Source: Mesorhizobium waimense
GTDB lineage: Bacteria > Pseudomonadota > Alphaproteobacteria > Rhizobiales > Rhizobiaceae
DNA length: 64,000 nucleotides
Direction of reading: 5' to 3'
Assembly: GCF_003601975.1 (NCBI RefSeq)
Contig: NZ_QZWZ01000005.1
Coordinates: 1-64,000, forward strand
Shown here: positions 41,725 to 51,365 of the stretch, one piece after another
Layout of the letters: each line of letters starts with the position of its first letter
How positions within the stretch are numbered: position 1 is the first letter of the stretch
The notes under the pieces: generated by a model
What the model was told of the DNA's origin: nothing
The model's input: the letters and a program-made list of their open reading frames with translations, nothing else
The model's database searches: none
Made by a program: the position numbers and the translations under genes

Positions 41725-42755
41725 ACAAGGTCGAGCCAGACCAGGCCGGGAGGCTGTCCGAGGCGTTCGACTTCTTCGAGCTGTTGCGCCGGCTCGAACA
41801 GAAGGGCGGGTTGTTCGGCTATTCCGGCCAGCCGGCCCGCGAGCCGGCAAGGCTGGGACAGCATGTGCGTCTCAGTTTCTCGGCCAGGGACGTCGTTGGT
41901 TTCCGCGAGGCAGACGACAAGGCACCGGCGCGAGTCACGGTGGCGAATCTCGGCCTGCTGGGACCTGAGGGGCCCATGCCGCTGCATTTGACGCGCTGGG
42001 TGCTCGATCGTCTGTCGCAGCGCTGGTTCACCGGCGCCGAGGCGCAGCAGACCAGCGACACGACGTTCGTGGACTTCGTCAACATTCTTCAGCACCGCAT
42101 GATCGCCCTTTACTATCGGGCATGGGCGGATGCGCATCCGGCGGTACAGGTCGAACGCGCTGTCGGTGGCCGCGTCCGCGCCATGCTCCAGGCGATGGCG
42201 GGTATCGGCCTTCCCGGCACCCAGGATCCCGATCTCGACACGGTGAAGCTGCGCCAGGCCGGATCGCTGGCCAGTCAGGTCGACGGCCCGGAGCGGCTGA
42301 CGCTGTTCCTCGCGGAAGCGTTCAAGGTGCCGGTCCAGATCAAGGAGTTCGTCGCTGTCTGGATCACCATACCGGCGACATTCCAGACCCGCGTGGCCAA
42401 GGCCTACGCGGCACTGGGTCGCGGAGCGACGATCGGGCCGCGCGTTTTCAGCCGTCAAAGCCGGATCGAACTGCGCGTCGGCCCGCTCGGATTTGAGGAC
42501 TTCAAGGCGTTCCTGCCGGGCGGCCAGCGTCTGAAACTGTTCAAACAGGCCGTTCGCGAGATGATCGGGGAAACGCTCGACGTCGATCTGCGCATCGTGC
42601 TGGCGCGCGAAGCTGTGCCGCCACCGCGTATCGGAACCGTCCAGCTCGCCCGGACCGCCTGGCTTGCGCGGCCCGCCGAAAGGGGAGATGCTGACGATCT
42701 GCGGCTGCGGACGATCGTTGGATGGCGGCCCGACATGGCGGAGGTCGCGGCATGA
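41688..42755 (+). CDS. tssG: T6SS baseplate protein TssG
   Basis: 355 residues of the VasB/ImpH family. AFDFFELLRRLEQKGGLFGY opens the conserved part, then RVTVANLGLLGPEGPMPLHL, the classic 'GLxGxxGPLPxH' motif, and DFVNILQHRMIALYYRAWAD. The C-terminal part contains QSRIELRVGPLGFEDFKAFL. It bridges TssF and TssK. The ATG at 41688 has AGGAGG upstream and lies inside the end of tssF. It ends in ATGA shared with tagH. Confidence 0.96.
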   Translation: MADDARQSLPDLDKVEPDQAGRLSEAFDFFELLRRLEQKGGLFGYSGQPAREPARLGQHVRLSFSARDVVGFREADDKAPARVTVANLGLLGPEGPMPLHLTRWVLDRLSQRWFTGAEAQQTSDTTFVDFVNILQHRMIALYYRAWADAHPAVQVERAVGGRVRAMLQAMAGIGLPGTQDPDLDTVKLRQAGSLASQVDGPERLTLFLAEAFKVPVQIKEFVAVWITIPATFQTRVAKAYAALGRGATIGPRVFSRQSRIELRVGPLGFEDFKAFLPGGQRLKLFKQAVREMIGETLDVDLRIVLAREAVPPPRIGTVQLARTAWLARPAERGDADDLRLRTIVGWRPDMAEVAA

Positions 42756-44137
42756 GTCTGCTGCTGACGCTGGAGCAAGGCCCACGCACCCAGGCGGTGC
42801 GGCAGACCCGGCTGGACGAGGGTGAGCTGGTGATCGGACGCAGTGCGGACGCGGGCTGGCAGATTGACGATCCCGACATGTTCGTCTCGCGTGCCCATTG
42901 CAAGATCTCCGGCGGGCAGGATGGGTACTTCGTCACCGATACGTCGAGCAGCGGGCTGTTCATAAACGATTCCGACAGCCCGCTCGGCGCCGGCAAATCG
43001 ACCCGTCTGCAAAGCGGCATGCGGCTGCGGCTGGGCGACTATGTCTTGCATGTCGATCTGCAGACGCCGACCGGCCCTTCGCTCGCCGCGAGCCAGGCCA
43101 TGCCGGAGCGGTCGCCGCCTCCGTCGCGCGGGCCGGTGAGCATCGGCCACGACGATTTCTTCTCCGCCAGGACCGAAGAGGAGCCGCGACGGCCGCGGCC
43201 GGCCGATCTGCCGAACCCGTTCGAGCAGCCTGTGCCGGGCGCCTTCGAGCGTGCCAGCGCGGACCAGCGCAATTCTCCGGCCTTCGACGACCCGTTCAGC
43301 CTCGACCCGGTGCCATCGCTCAACGGCGCGGCCGAGCCCGCCTCGCCGAAGCCGCCTTCATTCGAGGACGATTTCGGCTTCGGGCCGGCCGAGCCACCCG
43401 TTTCGGCGAACGGCGCTTCGCCAGGCGGCCAGCGAGAGCGCGCCGCCGAGAGGCCGCAACCGACGAACCCGTGGGATTTGCCGGTGCAGGCGCCGGAGCC
43501 ACCTCCCCCGCCACGCCCGGCCGCCGTTGCCCGGCCTGCCCACCCGCCGGCAGCGGCACCGCAGGAAGACATGGCGCTTCGCAGCGCATTCCTACGCGGA
43601 ATGGGCGTCGAGGAAGCCGATTTTCCCGGACGCGACACCATCGCCGAAATGGAAAAATTCGGTCGCGAATACCGGCTGATGATGGAAGGCCTGATGCAGC
43701 TTCTGCGCAAGCGCGCCGAGGAAAAGGGCAACGCTCGCGTCGCCCAGACGATGGTCGGCGCCTCCGAGGTCAATCCGCTCAAATTCCTGCCGACGGTCGA
43801 CGACGCGATCGTGACCATCATCGCCGAGCGCAGCCCCGGATTTCTTGCCGGCGAACCGGCGATCGCCGATGCCGTCCGCGATCTTGCGCAGCATCACGTG
43901 CGCGCCTGGCGCGGCGTGCAGGCAGCGCTGCGCCAGATGATCGACCGCTTCGACCCGGCGATGATCGAGGAAGAGCTGAAATCGAATTCCGCGATCGGCA
44001 CCCTGCTTTCGGGCGGGCGTGGCGCCAAGCTGTGGGAACTTTACCAGAAACGCCATCGTGAAATCGCCGAGAGCGCGGAGAAGAGCTTCCTTGGCGAAAT
44101 CGGCGCTGATTTTCGTGACGCATATGAGGAGGAGTGA
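42752..44137 (+). CDS. tagH: T6SS-associated FHA-domain protein TagH (copy 1)
   Basis: 461 residues. An N-terminal FHA domain (about 1-100) contains VIGRSADAGWQIDDPD, VSRAHCKISG with the Arg and His that bind phosphothreonine, and TSSSGLFINDS. A disordered Pro/Ala/Arg-rich linker (about 110-280) follows. The C-terminal type VI FHA region (about 290-455) has AFLRGMGVEEADFPG, VGASEVNPLKFLPTVDDAIV and LLSGGRGAKLWELYQKRHRE. In other bacteria phosphorylated Fha turns on T6SS assembly downstream of PpkA and is opposed by PppA and TagF. No kinase or phosphatase gene is in this window. ATGA overlap with tssG. Confidence 0.92.
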   Translation: MSLLLTLEQGPRTQAVRQTRLDEGELVIGRSADAGWQIDDPDMFVSRAHCKISGGQDGYFVTDTSSSGLFINDSDSPLGAGKSTRLQSGMRLRLGDYVLHVDLQTPTGPSLAASQAMPERSPPPSRGPVSIGHDDFFSARTEEEPRRPRPADLPNPFEQPVPGAFERASADQRNSPAFDDPFSLDPVPSLNGAAEPASPKPPSFEDDFGFGPAEPPVSANGASPGGQRERAAERPQPTNPWDLPVQAPEPPPPPRPAAVARPAHPPAAAPQEDMALRSAFLRGMGVEEADFPGRDTIAEMEKFGREYRLMMEGLMQLLRKRAEEKGNARVAQTMVGASEVNPLKFLPTVDDAIVTIIAERSPGFLAGEPAIADAVRDLAQHHVRAWRGVQAALRQMIDRFDPAMIEEELKSNSAIGTLLSGGRGAKLWELYQKRHREIAESAEKSFLGEIGADFRDAYEEE

Positions 44138-44140
44138 AAC

Positions 44141-44593
44141 ATGATCGATCGACGCGAATTTGTCATTGCCCTGGGTGCGACCGGGCTGCTTGCGGCTTGC
44201 CAGAGCGGCCCGCCGAAACCGTCCGTGATCACAGTCAACCTGACCGGCGCGGCCGGCATGAACCCGGGACCAGGCGGCGGCGATCGGCCGGTGACGGTCC
44301 TGATAATGCGGCTGCGCAGTACCGGCAAGTTCAATTCGGCCGATTATTTTGCCCTGCAGGGCGATGCTGGTTCGGCGCTGGCCGGCGACCTCATCGGCTC
44401 CGACCAGGTCTCCGTCGGGCCGGGCAAGTCCGCGTCCAAAACCATCACCGTCGAGCCGGACGCGGCCGCATTGGGCTTCGTCGCCCTCATTCGCGAGCCT
44501 GGCGGACGAAACTGGCGGACAACCAAGTCGGTTTCGGCCGGCTCGACATTCACCGTCAACGTCACGCTTGGCAGCGGCGGCATATCCGCCTAG
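44141..44593 (+). CDS. tssJ: T6SS outer-membrane lipoprotein TssJ
   Basis: A 150-residue lipoprotein. The leader has a twin-Arg-like start (MIDRREFVIAL) and a lipobox LLAAC with Cys at about residue 20. The mature part has the TssJ beta-sandwich pattern: VITVNLTGAAGMNPGPGG, PVTVLIMRLRSTGKFNSADY and ITVEPDAAALGFVALIRE. It sits in the inner leaflet of the outer membrane and anchors TssM. The strong GAGGAG site before ATG at 44141 leaves three bases after tagH. It matches family length. Confidence 0.9.
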   Translation: MIDRREFVIALGATGLLAACQSGPPKPSVITVNLTGAAGMNPGPGGGDRPVTVLIMRLRSTGKFNSADYFALQGDAGSALAGDLIGSDQVSVGPGKSASKTITVEPDAAALGFVALIREPGGRNWRTTKSVSAGSTFTVNVTLGSGGISA

Positions 44594-44632
44594 CGGCCAG
44601 GGCAAGGGGTGCTCGATGCAGGAAGTAGCGGC

Positions 44633-45967
44633 ATGAGCGATGCAAACAGGGTGCTGTGGTCCGAAGGGCTGTTTCTGCGGACCCAGCATTTCCAGCAGCA
44701 GGACCGGTTCTTCGAGGCGACCGTGCGCGGCGCGTTGCAGGCCGGGCAACTGCATACGTTCGGCTTCACCCAGCTGACGCTGGACCAAGCCTTGCTCGAT
44801 GCCGGCCAGGTATCCATCCTGTCGGCGCGGGGCATCTTCCCGGACGGCACCCCTTTCTCCATTCCGGATCTGATGGACGCGCCGCGACCGCTGCCGGTCA
44901 CCGCCGACACCGGTGCCGGAGCCGTTCTGGTCGCCCTGCCGCTCGAGCCTGCCGGCGGTGTCGGCTTCGACCCGGCGCATGCCCCATCCGCCGGCGCACG
45001 CTATCATGGGCGGATCGTTTCGGTCCGCGACGCCGTGCAGGGCGGATCGGACGCGGAAGAAATCGAAATCGCCCGCCCCCAGGCGCTGCTGCTTGCGCCG
45101 GGCAAATCGGTCGGTGGTTACACCGCTCTGCCCATAGCCGACGTCAAGGGGGTGCGGGCCGATGGCGGCGTTTCGCTCGACGAGACGTTCCTGCCGCCGA
45201 CACTGGTTACAGGGGCCGTGGCGTGGTACCGGCAATTGCTTCTGGAAGTCGTCACCGGGCTCGACCAGATCGCCGAGGCGCATGGCAAGATGGTGCTCGG
45301 CGGACCGGGGCGCAGCGTCGAAGACCTCCTGATGCTCAACCTCGCCAATGCGGCGCGCCCGCGGCTGGCGCACATGCTGGCGCAGGATGTCTTCCATCCG
45401 GCCGAGCTTTACCTGGAGCTTGCCGGTCTCGCCGGTTCGATGGCGACCTATGGTTCGAGCGCGCGGCGGCTGGGCGAGTTGCCGGCCTACGATCACATGG
45501 CGCCCGGCCCCGCCTATTCGGCGCTGGCGGATGCGCTGCGTTCGCTCATCCTCAGCCTACGCTACATCGAGCCGAAATCGCGCGCCCTGCCCGTCATGCG
45601 GCATTCGACCAATGTCTGGAAAATCCGCATCGACAACCCGAAGCTGCTGGTGGCCAGCCGCATCGTCATCCGGGTCGGCTCCGAGCTGTCGGAGGATGCC
45701 TTGCGCAAGATATTCGTCAATCAGGCCACCGTCGGCTCGGCCGACCAGTTCGAGGGCCTGTGGAAATCGCGCCTGCCGGGCATTCCGCTGAAGCCGCTGC
45801 ATTCGCAGCCCCGCGAAATCCCTTATGACGGCGACAGGCTGTGCCTGGAGCTGGACCAGAAAAGCGAGCACTGGGCCTCGCTGCTCGATGCTCCCGGCTT
45901 CGTCATCGGCGTCTCCGGCGTATTGCCGAGCGAGCCGCAGGTGGACTGCTATTCGGTGAACAGGTGA
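44633..45967 (+). CDS. tssK: T6SS baseplate adaptor TssK
   Basis: A 444-residue ImpJ/VasE-family protein. RVLWSEGLFLRTQHFQQQDR is the family signature at the N-terminus, FTQLTLDQALLDAGQVSIL follows, and LPPTLVTGAVAWYRQLLLEV lies near residue 195. The C-terminal domain that touches TssL/TssM contains NVWKIRIDNPKLLVASRIVI. TssK trimers connect the baseplate to the membrane complex. The ATG at 44633 is preceded by AGGAAGTAG. An in-frame upstream start at 44609 adds only eight atypical residues. 4-bp gap to tssL. Confidence 0.95.
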   Translation: MSDANRVLWSEGLFLRTQHFQQQDRFFEATVRGALQAGQLHTFGFTQLTLDQALLDAGQVSILSARGIFPDGTPFSIPDLMDAPRPLPVTADTGAGAVLVALPLEPAGGVGFDPAHAPSAGARYHGRIVSVRDAVQGGSDAEEIEIARPQALLLAPGKSVGGYTALPIADVKGVRADGGVSLDETFLPPTLVTGAVAWYRQLLLEVVTGLDQIAEAHGKMVLGGPGRSVEDLLMLNLANAARPRLAHMLAQDVFHPAELYLELAGLAGSMATYGSSARRLGELPAYDHMAPGPAYSALADALRSLILSLRYIEPKSRALPVMRHSTNVWKIRIDNPKLLVASRIVIRVGSELSEDALRKIFVNQATVGSADQFEGLWKSRLPGIPLKPLHSQPREIPYDGDRLCLELDQKSEHWASLLDAPGFVIGVSGVLPSEPQVDCYSVNR

Positions 45968-45971
45968 GATC

Positions 45972-47300
45972 ATGAGCCGGGATGATCCTTTCGGACTGTC
46001 GGAGGATCGCGAACGCACTCGCATTCGGTTGACGGGGTCGCCGATGCCGCGGCCGATGGCGCCGCTCATGCCTGGTGCGCCGGTCAAGCGCGCGCGTGCG
46101 CACCCGAACGCACTCGTCAACGCCTTCGCGCCCCTGCTCGAATTCGCACCCGAGCTTGAAAGCGCGCTGCCGCCGGAAAACCCGGAAGCGTTGCGCACCC
46201 GGCTGCTCGACGAACTGGTTCGCGCCCGCGACACGGCAATGGCGGCGGGCTCCTCGATGGAGCGGGCTGATCAGGCGGCATGGGTGGTCGCGGCCTTGCT
46301 CGACGACCTTGCCCTGAACACGCCATGGGGCGGCGCCAGCGCATGGCCGCGCCAGCCGCTTGTGGTCATGCTGCGCGGCGACGTCGATGCAGGCACGCAG
46401 TTCTTCACCCGTCTCGACGAACTGGAGCGTCACCCGAACCGGGATCGCGAACTCCTGGAGCTGCAATATCACTGCCTGGCGCTCGGCTTCCGCGGCAAAT
46501 ACCGCGTGCCCGGCCGCTCGGGCGACCGCTCGATCAATGCCGTGCGCGTGGCGGCGGCGCGCTTCCTGCGTGACGCCGATGCCGAAGGCGCGCCGCTGTC
46601 GCCAAACTGGAAAGGCGTGATCGCATCCGACGAGCCGCAGCGCTTCATCGTCCCGATCTGGGTGATGGCGCTCGCCGCCGCCGTCATCGCCACCGCGATC
46701 CATGTTGGGCTGTCGATGGGGCTGAGCAGCCAGGCGGTCGAGCTTTCCGCGCTGGTTCGCGCGCTGCCGCCACCCACCCGCGCCGACATCACCCGCGCCT
46801 CGCCAAAGGTCGACGAGCCGCCACCGGAGGCAGTGACCGTGGATTTCGCCTTGCTGCCGGAATTCGAGGCCGGCGCGCCGGCCGACCTCAAGCGGGCGCT
46901 CAGCGGCACCGAGAGCGTCTCGCTGGCCAGGCTGGTCATCCAGGCCACCAACCCCGAACTGTTCCAGTCGTCGCGGGCGACGTTGACCGAAGGCTTCGAA
47001 CCGCTGATCGGGTCGATCGCCAAGGTGATCCTCGCCAATCAGGAGCTGATCGGCAAGATCACCGTGGTCGGCCACACCGACAGCATTCCCCTGCAAAGGT
47101 CCAACCCGCTCTCCACCAACCAGCGGCTGTCGGAAGAGCGCGCTGCGACCATTGCCGAGATGCTGGTGCAGAACGGCGTGGCGCAGGACCGCGTTCGTTC
47201 CGAAGGCCGCGCGGCCACCGATCCGGTGGCCGACGACAGCACGCGCGAGGGCCGGGCCTTGAACCGGCGCGTCGAGGTGCTGGTCGAGAAGAGGCTGTGA
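45972..47300 (+). CDS. tssL: T6SS membrane protein TssL with C-terminal OmpA domain (copy 1)
   Basis: 442 residues. The cytoplasmic DotU domain (about 45-210) has NAFAPLLEFAPELE, AWVVAALLDDLALNTPWGG and LELQYHCLALGFRGKYRVPG. One membrane helix follows at about 225-250 (IWVMALAAAVIATAIHVGLS). A periplasmic OmpA-like domain has VVGHTDSIPLQRSNPLSTNQ near 365 and GRALNRRVEVLVEKRL at the end. This fusion lets TssL bind peptidoglycan directly, replacing a separate TagL. It pairs with TssM, whose gene starts one base after the stop. The short N-terminal DDPFG motif also occurs in the second TssL here. Confidence 0.95.
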   Translation: MSRDDPFGLSEDRERTRIRLTGSPMPRPMAPLMPGAPVKRARAHPNALVNAFAPLLEFAPELESALPPENPEALRTRLLDELVRARDTAMAAGSSMERADQAAWVVAALLDDLALNTPWGGASAWPRQPLVVMLRGDVDAGTQFFTRLDELERHPNRDRELLELQYHCLALGFRGKYRVPGRSGDRSINAVRVAAARFLRDADAEGAPLSPNWKGVIASDEPQRFIVPIWVMALAAAVIATAIHVGLSMGLSSQAVELSALVRALPPPTRADITRASPKVDEPPPEAVTVDFALLPEFEAGAPADLKRALSGTESVSLARLVIQATNPELFQSSRATLTEGFEPLIGSIAKVILANQELIGKITVVGHTDSIPLQRSNPLSTNQRLSEERAATIAEMLVQNGVAQDRVRSEGRAATDPVADDSTREGRALNRRVEVLVEKRL

Positions 47301-47301
47301 C

Positions 47302-50300
47302 ATGTTCATCCTGCGCTTCCTCTGGGCGGTCCTGACATCGCGCTGGCTGTGGACGCTGATCGGCATCACCCTGCTTTCGCTGGTGATCTGGGTGTTCGGC
47401 CCGATCGTCAAGGTCGGCGCCTATGAGCCGTTCGCCTCCGACAATGTGCGCATTGTCATCATCGCGCTGCTGGTCATCTTCTGGCTGATTTGGCTGATCG
47501 TTGCCCAGCGTCGCGCCATCCGCGCCAACCGCCTGTTCGTGGCCGAGATCGCGGCGCCGGTGGTGGAAAAGCCGCTCAGCCCCGGCGAAGAGAACGTCGC
47601 CGCCGTCGGCGCCAAGTTCGCCGAGGTGATGGCCGAACTGAAGCGGCGCAAATTGGGCGGGCGCAAGTTCCTGCGCGAGATGCCGTGGTACGTGATCGTC
47701 GGGCCGCCGGCCACCGGCAAGACCACGGCGCTCAGGCAGTCCGGGCTGACCTTTCCGATCGACCTGACCGACGATTTGCAAGGCGTTGGCGGCACCCGCA
47801 ATTGCGACTGGTTCTTTTCGGAGAACGCGGTGCTGATCGACACCGCCGGCCGCTATGTCCAGCAGGAAAGCCAGCCCGACGTCGATGCGACGGAATGGCT
47901 GGGCTTCCTCGACCTGTTGAAGAAGCACCGTGGCCGCCGGGCGCTTAACGGCGTCATCGTCGCGCTGTCGATTGACACACTTTCCGAGGGCGACGAGGCG
48001 ATCAAGGCGCATGGCCGCAAGATCCGCCGCCGGCTGGCCGAGCTCAACGACCGGCTCGAGATCCGGCTGCCGGTCTATCTGATGCTGACCAAGGCCGACC
48101 TGATCAAGGGCTTCGAGCCTTTCTTCGGCGGCCTGTCGACGGCCTCGCGCGAGCAGGTGTGGGGGACGACCTTCGCGCTCGATGCGCGCGTCGACGCCAG
48201 GACGATCGAACGGGAAATCACCACGCTCGCGGCCGAACTCGAGCGGCGGCTGGTGCCGCGCCTGGAGGACGAGGACAAGCTTGCCTCGCGCGCCGAGATT
48301 TTCCGCTTTCCCGCCCAGCTTGCCAGCCTCTCCGAACCGATCCAGGTGCTGATCGAGGCGATGTTCGGCGAAAGCCGCTACGAGGAAGCCGCCTGGCTGC
48401 GCGGCCTCTATCTGACGTCGGCGACCCAGGAAGGCGCGCCCATCGACCGGCTGACCGCGGCATTGTCTTCCTCGTTCGGCCTGCCGCCGCGACGCGCCAT
48501 GCCGGCGCCAAGGATCGAAAAACGCAGCTTCTTCCTGAAGAACCTTTTGACCGAGGTCATCTTCAAGGAGGCCGGTCTCGGTACCTTCGATCCGCTGGCG
48601 CAGCGCCGCCGCACCTGGATCTGGCGTGGCGCAGCCGCCGCATGCGCGGCGGCGGCCTTGCTTGCCGGCGGGCTGTTCACCTGGTCCTACTTTGACAACC
48701 GCAACGCGATCACGGCCCAGGCCGGCCAGTTCGAGGCGCTGCAGGCGCCGCTGACCACGGCCGGCGAGAACCCGCCATCGGTGGAGCAGCCCGCCATCGA
48801 CGGGGCCCTCGGCGCCATGGACGAGGTCGCGATCGCGCGCACGACACCGCCGGATGCAGTCCAGGATCTGCTTGGCCCTTCGGCCTCGGCGGAACTGGTG
48901 CGGGCCCAGGCCGACACCTACGACCACGCGCTGCGCAATGTTCTCGAGCCGCACATGGTGGCGCTGCTCGAGGCGACGATGTGGCGGCAGATCCGCGATC
49001 CGGATTTCATGCTCGGCGCGCTGAAGACCTATCGCATGATGACCGGCCTGTCGCAGATGGATGCCGACTTCGCGCAGAACTGGTGGGTGAACAGCCTGCC
49101 CGAATTCGCGCCCGCGCCGCCCTTCCCGACCACTGATGCGGAGGAGCATCAGCTTGCCGCGATCCGCCGCATGGCGGTCGACGACAACTACATCGCGCCC
49201 GACAAGGCGCTGGTCGCCGAAGCGCTGAAGACGGTGTGCACGATTTCGTTGCCGCAACGCGCCTACAAGCAGTTGCTGGCCGACCCGGAAGTGGCCGCGG
49301 TCAAGGAATGGATCCCCGCCAATTTCGCCGGCCCCAACGGAGCCAAGGTCTTTGCCCGCCGTTCCGACAAGACGCTTCGCGTCGGCGTTTCAGGCGCCTT
49401 CACCTATGCCGGCTTCCACGATGCCATTCTCGACCGGGTCGAGGATGTGGCGGCACAGGCGGCGCTGGATCGCGCGGTGTTTGCCGGCGGCTGCTCGGAG
49501 AATTCCGAAACCTCGGTCTCGGCACTGTCGGAGGACATTCTGAAGCTCTATTACGACGACTACATCGCGCAATGGGACAGTTTCCTGCGCGACATGAGGC
49601 TGGCACCACTGAGCGACCTCAATGTCGCCAGCGAAAACCTGAAGGACCTTTCAAGCGCCGACTCCGCGCTGAAGCGGCTGCTGACGGCGGTGATGCAGGA
49701 GACCGAACTGACGCGGTCGGATGAGGCGCCCGCAGGAGATAACAAGGCGGCCGCGAAGGGCGGCTCGAAACTGCTCAGCAAGCTCGGCAAGCTCGGCAAG
49801 GTCGTCAAGACAGGAGCAAAGCTGCTGCCGCGCGCCGGCTCCGCCGACCAGGTGGACCTGACCGGCAGCCTGGTGGCCGAACACTTCAAGCCGCTCAAGG
49901 GTGCGATCGCCGAGGTCGACGGCCAGCCGCCGGCGCTCGACGCCGCCGTGGTGGCGCTGACGGCACTGTCCAACGTGCTGCAGACGGTCACCGCCAATCC
50001 AGACCCGCAGGATGCGATCAAGAAGCAGGGCGGGCTGGCCGAACTGACGGGCGCCGTCGCCAGGCAAGCGCAGATCCTGCCCGACCCGATCGACGATTGG
50101 CTGGGCGGCATCGCCGGCGACACCAGCGGACTGACGCAGAAGGCGGTCACCTCTGAGCTCAACGCCATCTGGCGCGCCGACATCCTGCCCTTCTGCCAGG
50201 CGGCGCTCAACGACCGCTATCCGTTCAGCCCTGAGAGCGCTGTGGACGTCAATGTCCGCGATTTCGCCCGCCTGTTCGGACCGGCCGGCCTGATCGACGC

Positions 50301-50841
50301 CTTCACCAACGACCATCTGATCAGCTATGTCGACACCGCCAGCCAGCCCTGGAAATGGCGCGCCGACTTCGGCCTCGACCCTTCGGCGCTGGCGGCATTC
50401 GAACAGGCAAGGCGCATCCGTGACGACCTCTTCCCCGGCGGCACGGGCCCGGTGATGAGCTTCACGCTCGAACCGAAAGACCTGTCTCCCAACGTGACGC
50501 GCGTGACGCTCAATCTCGATGGCCAGAGCCTCGTCTACTACAACAACGCGACGCGGCCGCAACCGATGACCTGGCCCGGCAAGGACGGCACCGGAGTGAT
50601 CTCGCTCGCCTTCCAGCCGATCGACGGTTCGCCCGAAATCATGCTCAACGAAACCGGCAGCTGGGCCTGGCTGAGGATGTTGAAGGGCGGTCGTTTCACC
50701 GGAACCTCGCTGTCCGACGTCTACAGCCTGCGGCTGGGCACGAAAGGCATGTACGCCGATTTCGAGCTCAAGGCGGCCAGCGTCGAGAACCCTTACAATT
50801 TGCAAATGTTCAAGAAATTTACATGTCCGTCGCAGATATGA
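47302..50841 (+). CDS. tssM: T6SS membrane protein TssM / IcmF (copy 1)
   Basis: 1179 residues, full length for the family. Two N-terminal membrane helices (WLWTLIGITLLSLVIWVFG; IVIIALLVIFWLIWLIVAQ) are followed by a cytoplasmic NTPase-like domain. This has Walker A GPPATGKTTAL near residue 134 and VLIDTAGRYVQQESQPD. A third membrane helix near 435 (GAAAACAAAALLAGGLFTWS) leads to the large periplasmic part that contacts TssJ (DNYIAPDKALVAEALKTVC; WAWLRMLKGGRFTGTSLSDV). It forms the trans-envelope channel with TssL and TssJ. The 3' end overlaps tagF by 19 bp. Confidence 0.96.
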   Translation: MFILRFLWAVLTSRWLWTLIGITLLSLVIWVFGPIVKVGAYEPFASDNVRIVIIALLVIFWLIWLIVAQRRAIRANRLFVAEIAAPVVEKPLSPGEENVAAVGAKFAEVMAELKRRKLGGRKFLREMPWYVIVGPPATGKTTALRQSGLTFPIDLTDDLQGVGGTRNCDWFFSENAVLIDTAGRYVQQESQPDVDATEWLGFLDLLKKHRGRRALNGVIVALSIDTLSEGDEAIKAHGRKIRRRLAELNDRLEIRLPVYLMLTKADLIKGFEPFFGGLSTASREQVWGTTFALDARVDARTIEREITTLAAELERRLVPRLEDEDKLASRAEIFRFPAQLASLSEPIQVLIEAMFGESRYEEAAWLRGLYLTSATQEGAPIDRLTAALSSSFGLPPRRAMPAPRIEKRSFFLKNLLTEVIFKEAGLGTFDPLAQRRRTWIWRGAAAACAAAALLAGGLFTWSYFDNRNAITAQAGQFEALQAPLTTAGENPPSVEQPAIDGALGAMDEVAIARTTPPDAVQDLLGPSASAELVRAQADTYDHALRNVLEPHMVALLEATMWRQIRDPDFMLGALKTYRMMTGLSQMDADFAQNWWVNSLPEFAPAPPFPTTDAEEHQLAAIRRMAVDDNYIAPDKALVAEALKTVCTISLPQRAYKQLLADPEVAAVKEWIPANFAGPNGAKVFARRSDKTLRVGVSGAFTYAGFHDAILDRVEDVAAQAALDRAVFAGGCSENSETSVSALSEDILKLYYDDYIAQWDSFLRDMRLAPLSDLNVASENLKDLSSADSALKRLLTAVMQETELTRSDEAPAGDNKAAAKGGSKLLSKLGKLGKVVKTGAKLLPRAGSADQVDLTGSLVAEHFKPLKGAIAEVDGQPPALDAAVVALTALSNVLQTVTANPDPQDAIKKQGGLAELTGAVARQAQILPDPIDDWLGGIAGDTSGLTQKAVTSELNAIWRADILPFCQAALNDRYPFSPESAVDVNVRDFARLFGPAGLIDAFTNDHLISYVDTASQPWKWRADFGLDPSALAAFEQARRIRDDLFPGGTGPVMSFTLEPKDLSPNVTRVTLNLDGQSLVYYNNATRPQPMTWPGKDGTGVISLAFQPIDGSPEIMLNETGSWAWLRMLKGGRFTGTSLSDVYSLRLGTKGMYADFELKAASVENPYNLQMFKKFTCPSQI

Positions 50842-51365
50842 TCCTGCCCGGCCTCTACGGCAAAATGCCAGCCACCGGCGATTTCGTGTCGCGGCGGCTG
50901 ACGGGGGATTTTGTTCGCGTCTGGGACCGCTGGCTGGCGCAGCATCTCGTCCCGCTGATCGGCTCGGACTCCTGGCCGCGCAGCACCGCGCTGCGCTTTC
51001 TGGCCGGCCCGGCCACCTTCGGCGCATCGGCGGGCATCATCTTGCAGAGCGCCGACAGGGTCGGCAGGCAATTCCCTTTGAGTGTGGTCGCGCAGCTCTC
51101 AGAAGCTTCCTTGCAACTGGCTCATGCCGAGGCGTGGTTCGTCGGGATCGAGGAGACAGCCGCCGCCGCCCAGCAGGGCGAGCTGACGCCCGACGAACTG
51201 GATGCCGCACTGTCCGCACTACAGGTGCCGCATGTCGAGCCGGGCGACGAGGTTGTCAACGACCTGGTGATGTGGACCAGCCGCTCGGACATTTTCGACA
51301 TCGATCCGCTGTCGCCGCAAGCGACGCTGGAGCAGATCTTCGCCGCCAGCTTGGAAACCAGCTGA
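50823..51365 (+). CDS. tagF: T6SS-associated protein TagF
   Basis: A 180-residue TagF/ImpM-family protein. PGLYGKMPATGDFVSRRLTG is the signature start, FVRVWDRWLAQHLVPLIGS the following helix, and LAGPATFGASAGIILQSADR with GRQFPLSVVAQLSE completes the fold. TagF acts in the cytoplasm as a post-translational repressor of T6SS, in some species by sequestering Fha. Here it is a single domain without the PppA phosphatase fusion seen elsewhere. It overlaps tssM by 19 bp and the adaptor gene by one base, linking the core operon to the cargo module. Confidence 0.92.
   Translation: MSVADMILPGLYGKMPATGDFVSRRLTGDFVRVWDRWLAQHLVPLIGSDSWPRSTALRFLAGPATFGASAGIILQSADRVGRQFPLSVVAQLSEASLQLAHAEAWFVGIEETAAAAQQGELTPDELDAALSALQVPHVEPGDEVVNDLVMWTSRSDIFDIDPLSPQATLEQIFAASLETS

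Noticed and set aside
43592..45496. A 634-residue minus-strand frame across tagH, tssJ and tssK
   Set aside because: It spans three recognised genes on the other strand and has random-like composition.
47059..49257. A 732-residue minus-strand frame opposite tssL and tssM
   Set aside because: Antisense shadow; full-length TssM on the plus strand explains the region.
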